This document shows, one piece after another, positions 9,788 to 18,422 of a stretch of 64,000 nucleotides of DNA. The translations under genes were made by a program, and so were the position numbers. The DNA is from Gammaproteobacteria bacterium (GTDB lineage Bacteria > Pseudomonadota > Gammaproteobacteria > SZUA-152): the NCBI GenBank assembly GCA_013152545.1, contig JAADGF010000116.1, positions 1 through 64,000 of the forward strand. The letters run 5' to 3'. Under the pieces are notes generated by a model that made no database searches, was not told the DNA's origin, and saw nothing but the letters and a program-made list of their open reading frames with translations. Position 1 is the stretch's first letter. Each line of letters begins with the position of its first letter.

Positions 9788-10414
9788 ATGAACAAAAAAA
9801 CCATTATTCATATTATCGATGATGATGAGGCTGTACGGGAATCTCTAAAATTGGTTATTCGTTCCGCAGATTATGAGGTTGTCACTTATCACTCAGCAGA
9901 AATATTTTTGAAAAAATTCAAACCAGAATCGGCAGGGTGTTTGTTGTTAGATATTCGCATGCCTGGAATGTCTGGCCTGGAGCTTCAGGCGCTGTTACCC
10001 ACGTTGCATATATATATTCCGGTGATTGTAATGACGGGATATGGCGACGTACCGACTGCTGTACGTGCCATGAAGGCTGGTGCAATGGATTTTATTGAAA
10101 AGCCTTATAACCACGACCAATTATTAAATCGCATTGACGCATGCGTTAATGATGCGAAGTCTCGGGAGACATTAGCGCAACAGCTGAAAGGCATTAACCG
10201 AGTTGAGCTGTTAACACCTCGTGAACGTGAAGTAATGACGCTGTTGGTCGACGGTAAAATTAACAAGGTAATCGCAGCAGAACTTGGTATTAGCACACGA
10301 ACTGTCGAGGCCCACCGGGCTAATTTAATGGAGAAATTACAGGCAAAATCCTTGTCGGATATCGTTCGGATTTCGGTACTCAGAAACAAACAACTGATCT
10401 CTGCCCCATATTGA
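9788..10414 (+). CDS. FixJ-like response regulator, LuxR-type DNA-binding domain
   Basis: The 208-residue protein has a receiver domain (about 1-120) with acidic pocket Asp11-Asp13 and phospho-acceptor Asp55 in LLLDIRMPGMSG, followed by conserved MTGYGDVPTAVRAMKAGAMDFIEKP. The C-terminal LuxR/FixJ helix-turn-helix begins at LTPREREVMTLLVDGK and includes ISTRTVEAHRANLMEKL. This is the classic FixJ/TodT layout. It should be phosphorylated by the upstream three-PAS kinase and act on DNA. Its targets are unknown; the palindrome immediately upstream is a natural candidate for autoregulation. Confidence 0.93.
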   Translation: MNKKTIIHIIDDDEAVRESLKLVIRSADYEVVTYHSAEIFLKKFKPESAGCLLLDIRMPGMSGLELQALLPTLHIYIPVIVMTGYGDVPTAVRAMKAGAMDFIEKPYNHDQLLNRIDACVNDAKSRETLAQQLKGINRVELLTPREREVMTLLVDGKINKVIAAELGISTRTVEAHRANLMEKLQAKSLSDIVRISVLRNKQLISAPY

Positions 10415-10652
10415 ACCCACCTTATCTCTTGCATTTGAATCACGGAATCTGAATCAAGGTCCGTCAGACCCATTAATCAGAACGGCTCCAGCTTAAATGT
10501 AGCACACTATAAATACAACTCTCACACTCACTAAAGTACAGTTATCTCATCTATGAGTAGATATACTAATTAACTTTAATGTCGCTTGCTCTATGATTAA
10601 GCCACAAACACGAGAATTTCACAAACTCTCTAATTGAAGGAAGGTCAATATT

Positions 10653-11021
10653 ATGGAGCATCGCCATGGTCAACGGAAAAAGATAGAACTTAACGTAATT
10701 ATTTTTGATAAGGAAAATCGTCAATCATTCGCGAAAACAGAAAATATTAGTTCGGATGGGCTATTTATAAAATCCTGCTCCGCCGCCCAACTACAGGAAC
10801 ATGCTGCGCTTAAACTGGCAGTCGCATTTACACAAAACAGCAAGCAGACAACGAGCCACTCCATTACTGCATTTGTCATTCGACGCTCAAACAAGGGTTA
10901 CGCCATCGTTTTCCGTGAATATGAAATGGAATTTGCCTGGGCCATACAAGAAGTGTTGGCAACCCCCAGCCTTACCCTGTTAGACAACAATAATTACGTT
11001 CATAGGCCCCACTCTCCCTGA
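10653..11021 (+). CDS. Single-domain PilZ protein (predicted c-di-GMP binder)
   Basis: The 122-residue protein shows both parts of the PilZ cyclic-di-GMP site: RxxxR at Arg4-Arg8 and NxSxxG at Asn31-Gly36 (NISSDG). Beta-strands and a C-terminal helix follow. No membrane segment or second domain is present, so it probably acts as an adaptor. AAGGAAGG precedes the ATG by about 10 bases. It is not obviously in an operon. A link to the PilT-like operon 50 kb away would be speculation. Confidence 0.88.
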   Translation: MEHRHGQRKKIELNVIIFDKENRQSFAKTENISSDGLFIKSCSAAQLQEHAALKLAVAFTQNSKQTTSHSITAFVIRRSNKGYAIVFREYEMEFAWAIQEVLATPSLTLLDNNNYVHRPHSP

Positions 11022-11231
11022 TGCTACATTTTACAATACGTGAGGAAAGCCCCTATGAATCTAAATAACCCCGCTGCTTTTCCTGTTAATAATTAGAGAA
11101 AACGCTGGTAACTTTCTGATAATACAGGTTAAGACTGGGCATTGTATCTTCAAGTTATTTCTACTTACTGCGCCAGTGCTAGGTGTTTAAGTCAGGACAA
11201 AATAGTGCACGCCCTATTCCAGGACGGCTAC

Positions 11232-11888
11232 CTAGCCTAGCCCGCCCCCTAGCCGCGTTTTAATAGCGGAAATCACTGCATCACTGGAGGTGGCATCCAA
11301 ACTAAGGAGCAAGCCTTCCGCATCATAAAAGTCAATTAAAGGGGCCGTTTTCTCATTGTAGACTTTCAATCGATGACTAATAGCCTTTTCCGTCTCATCT
11401 TCGCGCTGAATCAACGGGCTACCACATTTATCGCAAATGCCTGCCTGCTTTGGAGGATTGCTTTTAACATTATAGATGGCCTGGCACTCTGCATTAGAAC
11501 AAGTGCGCCGAGTTGCTAAACGATCCAGTATCACTTCTCTCGATACTTTCAGGTTAACTGCTATATCCAGTTGCATGCCAATTTTTGAGAGCAATGCTTT
11601 TAAAGCTTCAGCCTGGGGCATTGTGCGAGGAAAACCGTCCAGTAAGAACCCGTTCTGGCAATCGGATGCCTGCAACCGGGATTCCATAATGTCCATTATC
11701 AGTTGATCTGGCACCAAATCACCCGTATTCATAAAGACCTCCGCCTGCTTGCCCAACTCAGACCCTGCTTGCACTGCGCCGCGTAATATATCCCCCGTTG
11801 ATATTTGAACTGAACCATCAAAATCCGTGAGTAATTTTGCGATAGTCCCCTTTCCCGCTCCAGGCGCCCCTAATAAGATAACGTTCAT
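11232..11888 (-). CDS. adk: Adenylate kinase, zinc-binding LID type
   Basis: Adenylate kinase (ATP + AMP to 2 ADP), 218 residues, full length. The P-loop GAPGAGKGT is at 7-15, the AMP-binding helix includes STGDILRGAV, and FLLDGFPRT follows. The LID domain carries four cysteines (Cys130, 135, 152, 155) arranged CX4C...CX2C, consistent with a structural zinc site. Enterobacterial and many other gammaproteobacterial enzymes lack these and use a hydrogen-bonded LID (HAPSGRVYH type). The ATG at 11888 has AAGGAAG 5 bases upstream. Confidence 0.93.
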   Translation of the reverse strand: MNVILLGAPGAGKGTIAKLLTDFDGSVQISTGDILRGAVQAGSELGKQAEVFMNTGDLVPDQLIMDIMESRLQASDCQNGFLLDGFPRTMPQAEALKALLSKIGMQLDIAVNLKVSREVILDRLATRRTCSNAECQAIYNVKSNPPKQAGICDKCGSPLIQREDETEKAISHRLKVYNEKTAPLIDFYDAEGLLLSLDATSSDAVISAIKTRLGGGLG

Positions 11889-12380
11889 CAATGCTTCCTT
11901 TTTTATAGCTGGGTTTCAATTCATTAGTCTGACAGTATACACTCATGAGTCATAAACCCGAACACCAAAAGTAGGCACTTTTCCTAAACAACGTATCCTA
12001 ATACAACGGAACAACGTGTGCGTTCATTATTACGCACTCATTTCTTAGCGTAGACTGTTCTATACCGGCATCCGTATAACAAAAAATTATCGATTTACAA
12101 CCCATGTAACAACTATTGTTATTAATGTCAAACCCGGACGTTACTACAAACCCACTTCTAAGCATGTACCATCGACGCTTGCATGGAGTATCAATAAGGA
12201 TATATAAAGGGAGTAACAGCCATCATTAAAGTGACAATCCGATACCTCTTTAAAAATGGTACACAACGATATTATTAACTGAAAAAATCGCTTGGCAATG
12301 CACGTGTGCAATATTAATGCATCCAAATGATGATTTTAGATTAAAATGAACATTACATTAAAACAGAAAGCCTGAAACAT
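11889..12380. other. Divergent intergenic region between adk and the DUF2288 gene
   Basis: No gene is supported; a 60-codon minus-strand frame at 12144-12326 has no ribosome site or recognisable product. A 10-bp perfect palindrome, ACTCATGAGT, lies at 11941-11950. A hairpin with GTGCGT/ACGCAC arms lies near 12018-12037 and overlaps a degenerate relative of the GGAACGTGCACGTTCC palindrome at 12008-12026. Confidence 0.35.
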
Positions 12381-12701
12381 ATGATTGAAAATTACCAAAT
12401 AAGTAACACTACCGATGAATTAAGCCAAAAACTCAATCTGGAAACGGGCCGGATTACCTGGCAGGAATTGCAACGTTATTTTGCTAAAGGTTTTGTTATC
12501 AACGTCAACAACGACCTCGACTTAGTGAAAGTAGCGGTGGAATTTAGCAGTGATAACAGCAACATTGTTGAGCAATGGACCGCTGATAAATTAATAACCC
12601 GCGCTAATGACCGCAACGCTATGCAATGGCATGAGACCAACGCAAGCTTCTGGGCGGTGGTTGTTAGTCCATGGGTGTTGGTGCAGGAAATTCTAAAATA
12701 A
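12381..12701 (+). CDS. DUF2288 family protein
   Basis: A small cytoplasmic protein of 106 residues of unknown function. It matches the recalled DUF2288 pattern: ITWQELQRYFAKGFVI in the first half, a V(E/K)VA strand, and the invariant ending FWAVVVSPWVLVQE. Homologues are scattered through gammaproteobacteria and cyanobacteria as single genes. It is monocistronic here and convergent with slyX. Confidence 0.85.
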   Translation: MIENYQISNTTDELSQKLNLETGRITWQELQRYFAKGFVINVNNDLDLVKVAVEFSSDNSNIVEQWTADKLITRANDRNAMQWHETNASFWAVVVSPWVLVQEILK

Positions 12702-12739
12702 GTTGTAACAACTATACTTTAAGCTGTAACGACGACACT

Positions 12740-12835
12740 CATCGCAAATAGTTTTTCCAGAAAAGCATGCATGAACTGTTTCCTGGAAAAGCGTTGCGAT
12801 GCTGCCAGAAAGCAGCTCATGTGTGCTGTTTTTCG
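12740..12835. terminator. Cluster of hairpins between convergent genes
   Basis: CATCGCAA (12740-12747) pairs with TTGCGATG (12794-12801), and within it TTTTCCAG (12753-12760) pairs with CTGGAAAA (12783-12790). Directly after comes GCTGC/GCAGC (12801-12816), and CAGC/GCTG is followed by TTTTT near 12830. The location between converging DUF2288 and slyX genes suggests a two-way transcription terminator. The first hairpin alone has no T-run. Confidence 0.6.
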
Positions 12836-12853
12836 ATCATGATGGGTGGCCCA

Positions 12854-13057
12854 CTAATAATGAGGGGGTGGAATTTCATTCGTACCTTGTCCCGACGCCA
12901 TAGCGGCAAGTGTGTTTAAATGCGATTTTACGGTTTTCATATCGTTTTCGATTTTGGTCAATAATAATTGTTGACGAGCAATCACGTCATTGAGTTCCTG
13001 TACCGTGTCATCCAGGAACGCAATACGGGATTCCAGTTCGTTGACTCGGTCTTCCAT
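12854..13057 (-). CDS. slyX: SlyX-family protein
   Basis: A 67-residue, almost wholly coiled-coil protein. The N-terminus EDRVNELESRIAFLDDTVQELNDVI-type heptads and the proline-rich C-terminal tail ending PPPHY are hallmarks of SlyX. The biochemical role is unknown. The ATG at 13057 has GAGGA 5 bases upstream, so the longer frame to 13102 is not needed. SlyX is often near slyD or in isolation; here it is alone. Confidence 0.9.
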   Translation of the reverse strand: MEDRVNELESRIAFLDDTVQELNDVIARQQLLLTKIENDMKTVKSHLNTLAAMASGQGTNEIPPPHY

Positions 13058-13233
13058 ATAATCCTCAGCATGGGCGCGTAGTTCAAGCCATGATAAAATC
13101 ATTGCAAAATGGTTATTTGCTTAACGATTTTTGATAGTACTTGGTTTCATTATATTTTACCAGTCACTTCCTGTTTAACGGCAATTCCTATTATACTGGA
13201 CACTTCACTCACGACCAGTAGAGCGACAACATT

Positions 13234-14928
13234 ATGCCAAGTCCAAGGTTTGATACCTATTACCGGTATGCGGAGTTAACGGAGTTGCTTCAAGATTATG
13301 CAAAAAATTGCGCTGATTATTTTCGTCTGCAAAGCATTGGGAAAAGCTTTGAAGGCAGAGATATTTGGGTGGCGACGATCACTAACTTTTCAACTGGACC
13401 TGATACTGAAAAGCCTGCGTTATGGCTGGACGGCAACATACACTCGGCAGAACTGGCGAGTTCTTCAGCGTGCCTTTATTTAATTTACACATTACTGGAA
13501 AACAAAACGTCTGACCCAGACATCATGCGCTGCTTAGATACTCGGGCTTTTTATATCTGTCCCCGCGTCAACCCCGATGGTGCGGAGCTGGCGTTGGCAG
13601 ACAAACCCACAATATTACGCTCAAGTACACGCACTTATCCTTTTGACACCCCGCTTTCTGATGGCCTGTTAACTGAAGATATCGATGGTGATGGACGGAT
13701 TTTATCGATGCGAATCTCAGATCCTGACGGAAATTGGAAAATCAGCGATGACGAACCAAGATTAATGGTGCCCCGTGAAGCAACAGAGCATGGCGGGCAT
13801 TACTACCGCTTATTACCCGAAGGCAGCATTACTAATTACGACGGCATTACTATCAAACTGCAAGCTAAATCACAAAATCTGGATCTAAACCGTAATTTTC
13901 CCAGCCAGTGGCGCGGTGAGCATGAGCAACTGGGTGCCGGACCTTTTCCAGGGTCAGAGCCGGAAGTACAAAGTCTGGTGCAATTTATATCAGAGCATAA
14001 CAATATCTGTAGTGGTATTGCTTTTCACTGTTATAGCGGTGTATTACTGCGGCCATTTTCCTACCAAAAGGATGAGCAGTTTATTCCTGAAGACTTATGG
14101 TTGTATCAAAAAATTGGCGCTAAAGGCACTAGCCTAACCAACTACCCAGCTGTCTCAACTTACCATGACTTTCAATACCATCCCAACGAGGTTATCACAG
14201 GCTCCCTTGACGACTGGTTATATGAAAGCCTTGGCGCTGTTGCCTGGACGGTTGAGCTATGGAGTCCTCAACGTCAGGCTGGCATATCGAACTACAAATT
14301 TATAGACTGGTACCGGGAACATCCCTTTGAGGATGACCTTAAGCTTCTTAAATGGAATGATGAGGCATTAAAAGGTGAAGGTTATGTCGATTGGTATCCG
14401 TTTCAGCATCCTCAACTTGGGCATATTGAACTAGGTGGCTGGAATACGTTATACAGTTTTTGGAACCCGCCCGGCCATTTATTACAGCAAGAATTGACTC
14501 GGCTTCCTCAATGGCTGGTTTGGCACAACCTTATTTCCCCTAAGTTGGAGCTTTACGAAGCCGACTCCCTGCAAATTGACAAGAACGTTTGGCGGGTCCG
14601 TATGGTGGTCAAAAACACCGGCTGGCTTTCTAGTTATGTAACCAAACAAGCGCTGGCAAAGAAAAAAATACGCGGGGTCGTGTTCAACATTGCATTACCC
14701 GACAAAGCCGAGCTTAAAAGCGGCAAACAACATATCGAGTTGCAGCAACTGGAAGGCCGAGCGCACAAATCCACATCCCCCTTCGGCTGGGCTGGGGCAA
14801 GCAGTGACCCGACCGATGAGCGCGTAAAAATGGAGTGGATTGTTTATGCACCCGAGAGTGGTATCGTTGAACTAACCGCAAAACACGAACGAGCTGGTGT
14901 GGTACGATGCGCAGTTGAACTGGAATAA
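13234..14928 (+). CDS. M14-family zinc carboxypeptidase
   Basis: A 564-residue peptidase of the M14 (carboxypeptidase A) superfamily. The zinc motif HxxE is His70-Glu73 in GNIHSAELA; the third ligand is likely the histidine of AFHCYSG near 265, and the catalytic Glu is likely in VAWTVELWSP near 340. An Asp-rich loop (DIDGDGRIL) interrupts the domain at about 150. No signal peptide or membrane segment is visible, so it appears cytoplasmic. The last 120 residues form an added beta-rich domain. Substrate is unknown. It is an isolated gene convergent with the next one. Confidence 0.88.
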   Translation: MPSPRFDTYYRYAELTELLQDYAKNCADYFRLQSIGKSFEGRDIWVATITNFSTGPDTEKPALWLDGNIHSAELASSSACLYLIYTLLENKTSDPDIMRCLDTRAFYICPRVNPDGAELALADKPTILRSSTRTYPFDTPLSDGLLTEDIDGDGRILSMRISDPDGNWKISDDEPRLMVPREATEHGGHYYRLLPEGSITNYDGITIKLQAKSQNLDLNRNFPSQWRGEHEQLGAGPFPGSEPEVQSLVQFISEHNNICSGIAFHCYSGVLLRPFSYQKDEQFIPEDLWLYQKIGAKGTSLTNYPAVSTYHDFQYHPNEVITGSLDDWLYESLGAVAWTVELWSPQRQAGISNYKFIDWYREHPFEDDLKLLKWNDEALKGEGYVDWYPFQHPQLGHIELGGWNTLYSFWNPPGHLLQQELTRLPQWLVWHNLISPKLELYEADSLQIDKNVWRVRMVVKNTGWLSSYVTKQALAKKKIRGVVFNIALPDKAELKSGKQHIELQQLEGRAHKSTSPFGWAGASSDPTDERVKMEWIVYAPESGIVELTAKHERAGVVRCAVELE

Positions 14929-14989
14929 CCATTTTACAACGGTGCATTCGTTACTTTAAGCCTAATGTACAATTTAGCTTAAAGTAATT

Positions 14990-15790
14990 TTAGCTTAAGG
15001 TAATAACAGAGACTTCTGCGTTTTCTGAACCCGGGTGACCACCAAATATGATTTGCGTGGGATTACCGTCAACCCGGACAAAGTAAGCGTTCTCTTTGCT
15101 GATTTTGTTTTGCACTGACCAAACAATAAAATCAGTGTCAGCTATTTTGGCTTTCATATTTTGAATTTGATATTCCAGTACAGTTTTTTCAGGCAACACA
15201 CCTCTTGAACCAACGGCGTGGTGACTTATTTTTGCGTCACTCGTAACACCCAACATTACGCCTGCCCAGTCGTCATTATTGGGTCCAACTTCAAACCATT
15301 GACCAAACGTCGGATCTGCCCTTACGGTAAAACGGTAATCAGCTATGGTTTTGTTTTTTTGTGACATAGGCATAAAAGCTGACGCCGCTACACCAGCGGC
15401 CCAAGTATTATCTGCAAATGTCATCAACCTCGCATCGCGTAATAATGTTGGTAACTGATCTATCTCAGGCTTAAAATCCAACCCCAATAGACAACTGGAA
15501 AAACCAGTGTTGCGGTTTTCCTTCAGCATTGCGCATGTTAGCGATAATGCATAACGATTATTGGCGTCAGTAAAACTGGCTTGATCACAGGCAATTAACC
15601 AGATATCTGCCTGCTCAGGGTCTAACAGCACACCCACCAGCTCTTTCCAGGCCATTTTTGCAACGTCATTAACCCAATCTGCCCCGGATACCATTAAGCC
15701 ATTGTCTGCCAAAGGCTGGCCAACTGCCTGTATTTCCATATTGCCCGATTCAGCTGTCATCCAGGTAACCCAAATTTTTTTCTGCGCCAT
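14990..15790 (-). CDS. Unrecognised 266-residue protein
   Basis: I do not recognise this protein. It is cytoplasmic by prediction (no signal peptide or membrane segment) and mixed alpha/beta. The first half has the look of a ketosynthase- or hydrolase-like fold (strand IWLIACDQ followed by helix ALSLTCAMLKE), but no catalytic motif can be assigned. The second half is beta-rich with several Trp and Gly. Codon use looks like that of its neighbours. The gene is single and convergent with the M14 peptidase gene. Confidence 0.7.
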   Translation of the reverse strand: MAQKKIWVTWMTAESGNMEIQAVGQPLADNGLMVSGADWVNDVAKMAWKELVGVLLDPEQADIWLIACDQASFTDANNRYALSLTCAMLKENRNTGFSSCLLGLDFKPEIDQLPTLLRDARLMTFADNTWAAGVAASAFMPMSQKNKTIADYRFTVRADPTFGQWFEVGPNNDDWAGVMLGVTSDAKISHHAVGSRGVLPEKTVLEYQIQNMKAKIADTDFIVWSVQNKISKENAYFVRVDGNPTQIIFGGHPGSENAEVSVITLS

Positions 15791-16241
15791 TATGTTTTAT
15801 CCTCAATAAGTAGCTCTTTCAATTGAAATCAAAAAAACGTGTGTGTTTCAGCTTCATTTTATACTTTTTTAACGGCTCCTATTTGAAATAGGCAAGTCAC
15901 TGTCCCTTTAAAAATTTACGCTGAATCATGACTTATTTTTAAAGCAATGGTGCGAATGACGCCTGGAACAAATAACATAAAACTCCTTTATTGTTTTAAT
16001 TTCAATAGATGCCATTTTCTATCGGCTCTAACAATAACCATTTTTAGAGAAAAAATCATCCCTGCTTTCTGTTGCCAGTATGATGACGATTACACCGAGA
16101 TGAGAGTATATTGAAATGACGATTTAAACAGGCCGGAAATTCAGCTGAGCGCAAAAAACATATGCAATACATTGATATGCATAAAGAATTTAAAAAGTGT
16201 AGCAACTTTGAGCATCTTAATTATAGTCGCCAGGGTATCCA
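15791..16241. other. Intergenic region without recognisable content
   Basis: This 451-base AT-rich stretch contains no reading frame with a ribosome site and no strong hairpin. It presumably holds the promoter of the 266-residue protein gene. Confidence 0.3.
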
Positions 16242-17423
16242 TTACGGCGGCGTTAACCGCAACACATGTTCGCCCTGATCAATGAAAAATTTAAAATGTT
16301 TTAAAAAATTCATACCTAATAGACCATCCGCTACATGAAAATTATCACTGTTTAAACGACCGACCTCCAGATCATTAACGCTTTGTTCTCCCATGCTTAA
16401 CGAATCCAATAGTACGACTGCGGTATGAATCGTACCGTTTGCAGTATTAAAACGACGCACCGCTTGATTGGCTGACCTCGACACGCCAGCCGCTTGTAAC
16501 ACATCACTGCGTATCATGGTTAATGATGCCCCAGTATCAATGAGTAAATTAATAACAGTATGGTTGTTAATCCAAGCCTTAACAATAAAATGATCGCCAC
16601 GGCGCGTTAATGGGATTGTAGCGAGTTCTGCCTCTGTAATGGCGGCATTATGTTCTATTTGCTTCAATAGCTGTTTCACTTGACGCGAAACCTGCGGGTC
16701 ATACTCCACTAGCGATAAGGATAGACGTGCCTGGGTAGTATTGCCCATACTCATTTGTACACGGGCAAGTTCTACAAAATAGGGCGAATAGTCAGGTTCT
16801 AGCGTGGTTAATCGTTCAAATAAGGTAAGACGCGCTTCGTTATTCTTTAAGTTACGTAAGGTTTTGTCAAAGCGTTCCACCAACTTTCTTATTTTCTCAA
16901 TTAAGTTAGCCATCTGCGGTTCGCGGTATTCATAGGATCTTGCTTTATACAATGTGTCGATGGCCAATTCAAATTGTTGTTGCCCCGTATACGACTGAGC
17001 ACGCATCAGCAACACCGTCACATCCCGGTATTCCACCTCCAAATACAACGAGAATAGGCGATCGGCATGAATATAATCATGACTAGCCAGCAATAGTCGC
17101 AAATGCTCAATAATAGCTTGTCGCATATTGTCCAGCTGTTGGGTAAAGTTATCATCTAGCAGCAACTGTATTACTTGCTCATATTGATGCATTGCCAATT
17201 TTTCATGAACTAATGTTACGCCTGACTGAGCGCTATCCTGAATGAAAGACGGTGTTTCTAACGTTGCATCAACCGTCTGCTGCAATCTCTGCGGGGCTTC
17301 ATTAGCCAGCACTGAACTGGTTACATTTTTTGGGAGCCGCAGGGATAGCCAATAGTAGTGAGATAGCCAACCTAACCCCCAGCCGACAACCAGGATAACG
17401 GGCCATTTAAAATACGATGCCAT
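16242..17423 (-). CDS. Membrane-anchored retropepsin-like aspartic protease
   Basis: The 393-residue protein has an N-terminal membrane anchor (about residues 7-26), a helical, TPR-like middle (roughly 75-260) and a C-terminal retropepsin-type domain. The catalytic motif is LLIDTGAS with Asp296-Thr297-Gly298; the flap-like and closing segments continue to DGLLGMNFLKHFKFFID. Such single-lobe clan-AA proteases act as dimers. With one N-terminal anchor the bulk is expected in the periplasm. The TPR-like region may bind partners. Substrate is unknown. It stands alone. Confidence 0.85.
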   Translation of the reverse strand: MASYFKWPVILVVGWGLGWLSHYYWLSLRLPKNVTSSVLANEAPQRLQQTVDATLETPSFIQDSAQSGVTLVHEKLAMHQYEQVIQLLLDDNFTQQLDNMRQAIIEHLRLLLASHDYIHADRLFSLYLEVEYRDVTVLLMRAQSYTGQQQFELAIDTLYKARSYEYREPQMANLIEKIRKLVERFDKTLRNLKNNEARLTLFERLTTLEPDYSPYFVELARVQMSMGNTTQARLSLSLVEYDPQVSRQVKQLLKQIEHNAAITEAELATIPLTRRGDHFIVKAWINNHTVINLLIDTGASLTMIRSDVLQAAGVSRSANQAVRRFNTANGTIHTAVVLLDSLSMGEQSVNDLEVGRLNSDNFHVADGLLGMNFLKHFKFFIDQGEHVLRLTPP

Positions 17424-17603
17424 TGATATGTCACCTGCTAACAGATAAGCTTAGGTCAATTTGGAATAGATACCCGTCGCGATTGAGATTATTGTGTTAA
17501 AATTCCTCACAATAGACCCGTTAAATCTTAGTCACGACGGGCATATCAAATGCAATGCCATCCTAACACAATATATCAAACAGGCAATTAATGTCTCTTT
17601 TAA

Positions 17604-17643
17604 AAGCAAAAAAAAAGGGGGCTTTGGCCCCCTTTTTTTGCTT
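17604..17643. terminator. Strong bidirectional intrinsic terminator
   Basis: GGGGGC-TTTG-GCCCCC forms the stem-loop, extended by nine A on the left and seven T on the right, within AAGC...GCTT. Either strand therefore reads hairpin plus T-run. It lies 18 bases past the stop codon of the lysine-rich protein gene (minus strand). Confidence 0.92.
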
Positions 17644-17661
17644 AATTTAGCGCATAAGCCG

Positions 17662-18147
17662 TTACATTGATTCTACAACTTCGGCTGCTGGTGCTGCTGG
17701 TTTAGCCCGTTTTTTGCGGATTTTTTTCTTCGGTTTATTTAACGTTTTATCCGCACCTTCAATACTCTTCATATAAGCTGATGCTTTTTTGAAACAAGCT
17801 TTTAATGCCATTAATTCTTCTGTGCTTGCCGCTTTTTGCGGTTTCACCTTATCAAGTAATTTGGTAACACCGGCAATTTCCTTTTCCACGTCTTTGAGCG
17901 CTTTGCGATTGGCCGCGTCTGGGGATTTTTTCAGCTTGCCAGCAGCAATTTTTTTACGCTTCATCAATGCGGAACGCTTTTTGGTTAAACGCTTACTTTC
18001 CAGTGCCAACTTTTTTGCATCTTTCGACAGGGTTTCCACTGCGTCAGCACTATTGCTAAAAGCTGAAAATAAACTATCAAGAGAAGATGATATGGTTTTT
18101 TCCAATGCACTACTTTTAATAACGGATTTTTTTGCTGGTTTAGGCAT
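17662..18147 (-). CDS. Lysine-rich coiled-coil protein with histone-H1-like tail
   Basis: A 161-residue, very basic protein of unknown function. Residues 50-110 form heptads rich in Lys, Leu and Ala. The C-terminus is a Lys/Arg/Pro/Ala tail (PKKKIRKKRAKPAAPAAE) of the kind found in bacterial H1-like and other nucleic-acid-binding proteins. No enzyme motif is present. DNA or RNA binding is an inference from composition. An AGGAGA-type ribosome site precedes the ATG, and a strong terminator follows, implying a monocistronic and possibly abundant transcript. Confidence 0.75.
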   Translation of the reverse strand: MPKPAKKSVIKSSALEKTISSSLDSLFSAFSNSADAVETLSKDAKKLALESKRLTKKRSALMKRKKIAAGKLKKSPDAANRKALKDVEKEIAGVTKLLDKVKPQKAASTEELMALKACFKKASAYMKSIEGADKTLNKPKKKIRKKRAKPAAPAAEVVESM

Positions 18148-18422
18148 AAAAATGTTCTCCTTTATGTACTATCTGGTTTGGGTTTTTAAATGTAATTTTA
18201 ATGGTTAACTTGCATGTTAAACATTAAACTAGCACCGATACGACTTAGCACTAATACTTCTATCTCCATTGTTTTAATGGTAATTATTATTGTGTAATTG
18301 TATATCAAAAAAATCAATTTTTCTGCCACAAAATGAAAAAAATTTTAACTTTTGTAATATTTATTGTAACAATGATCGTCTATATCCTATGTTTTAACAG
18401 GCAGTTCCTCCTTCCTCCCCTT

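Noticed and set aside
12144-12326. A 60-codon minus-strand frame between adk and the DUF2288 gene
   Set aside because: No ribosome site and low-complexity hydrophobic residues only.
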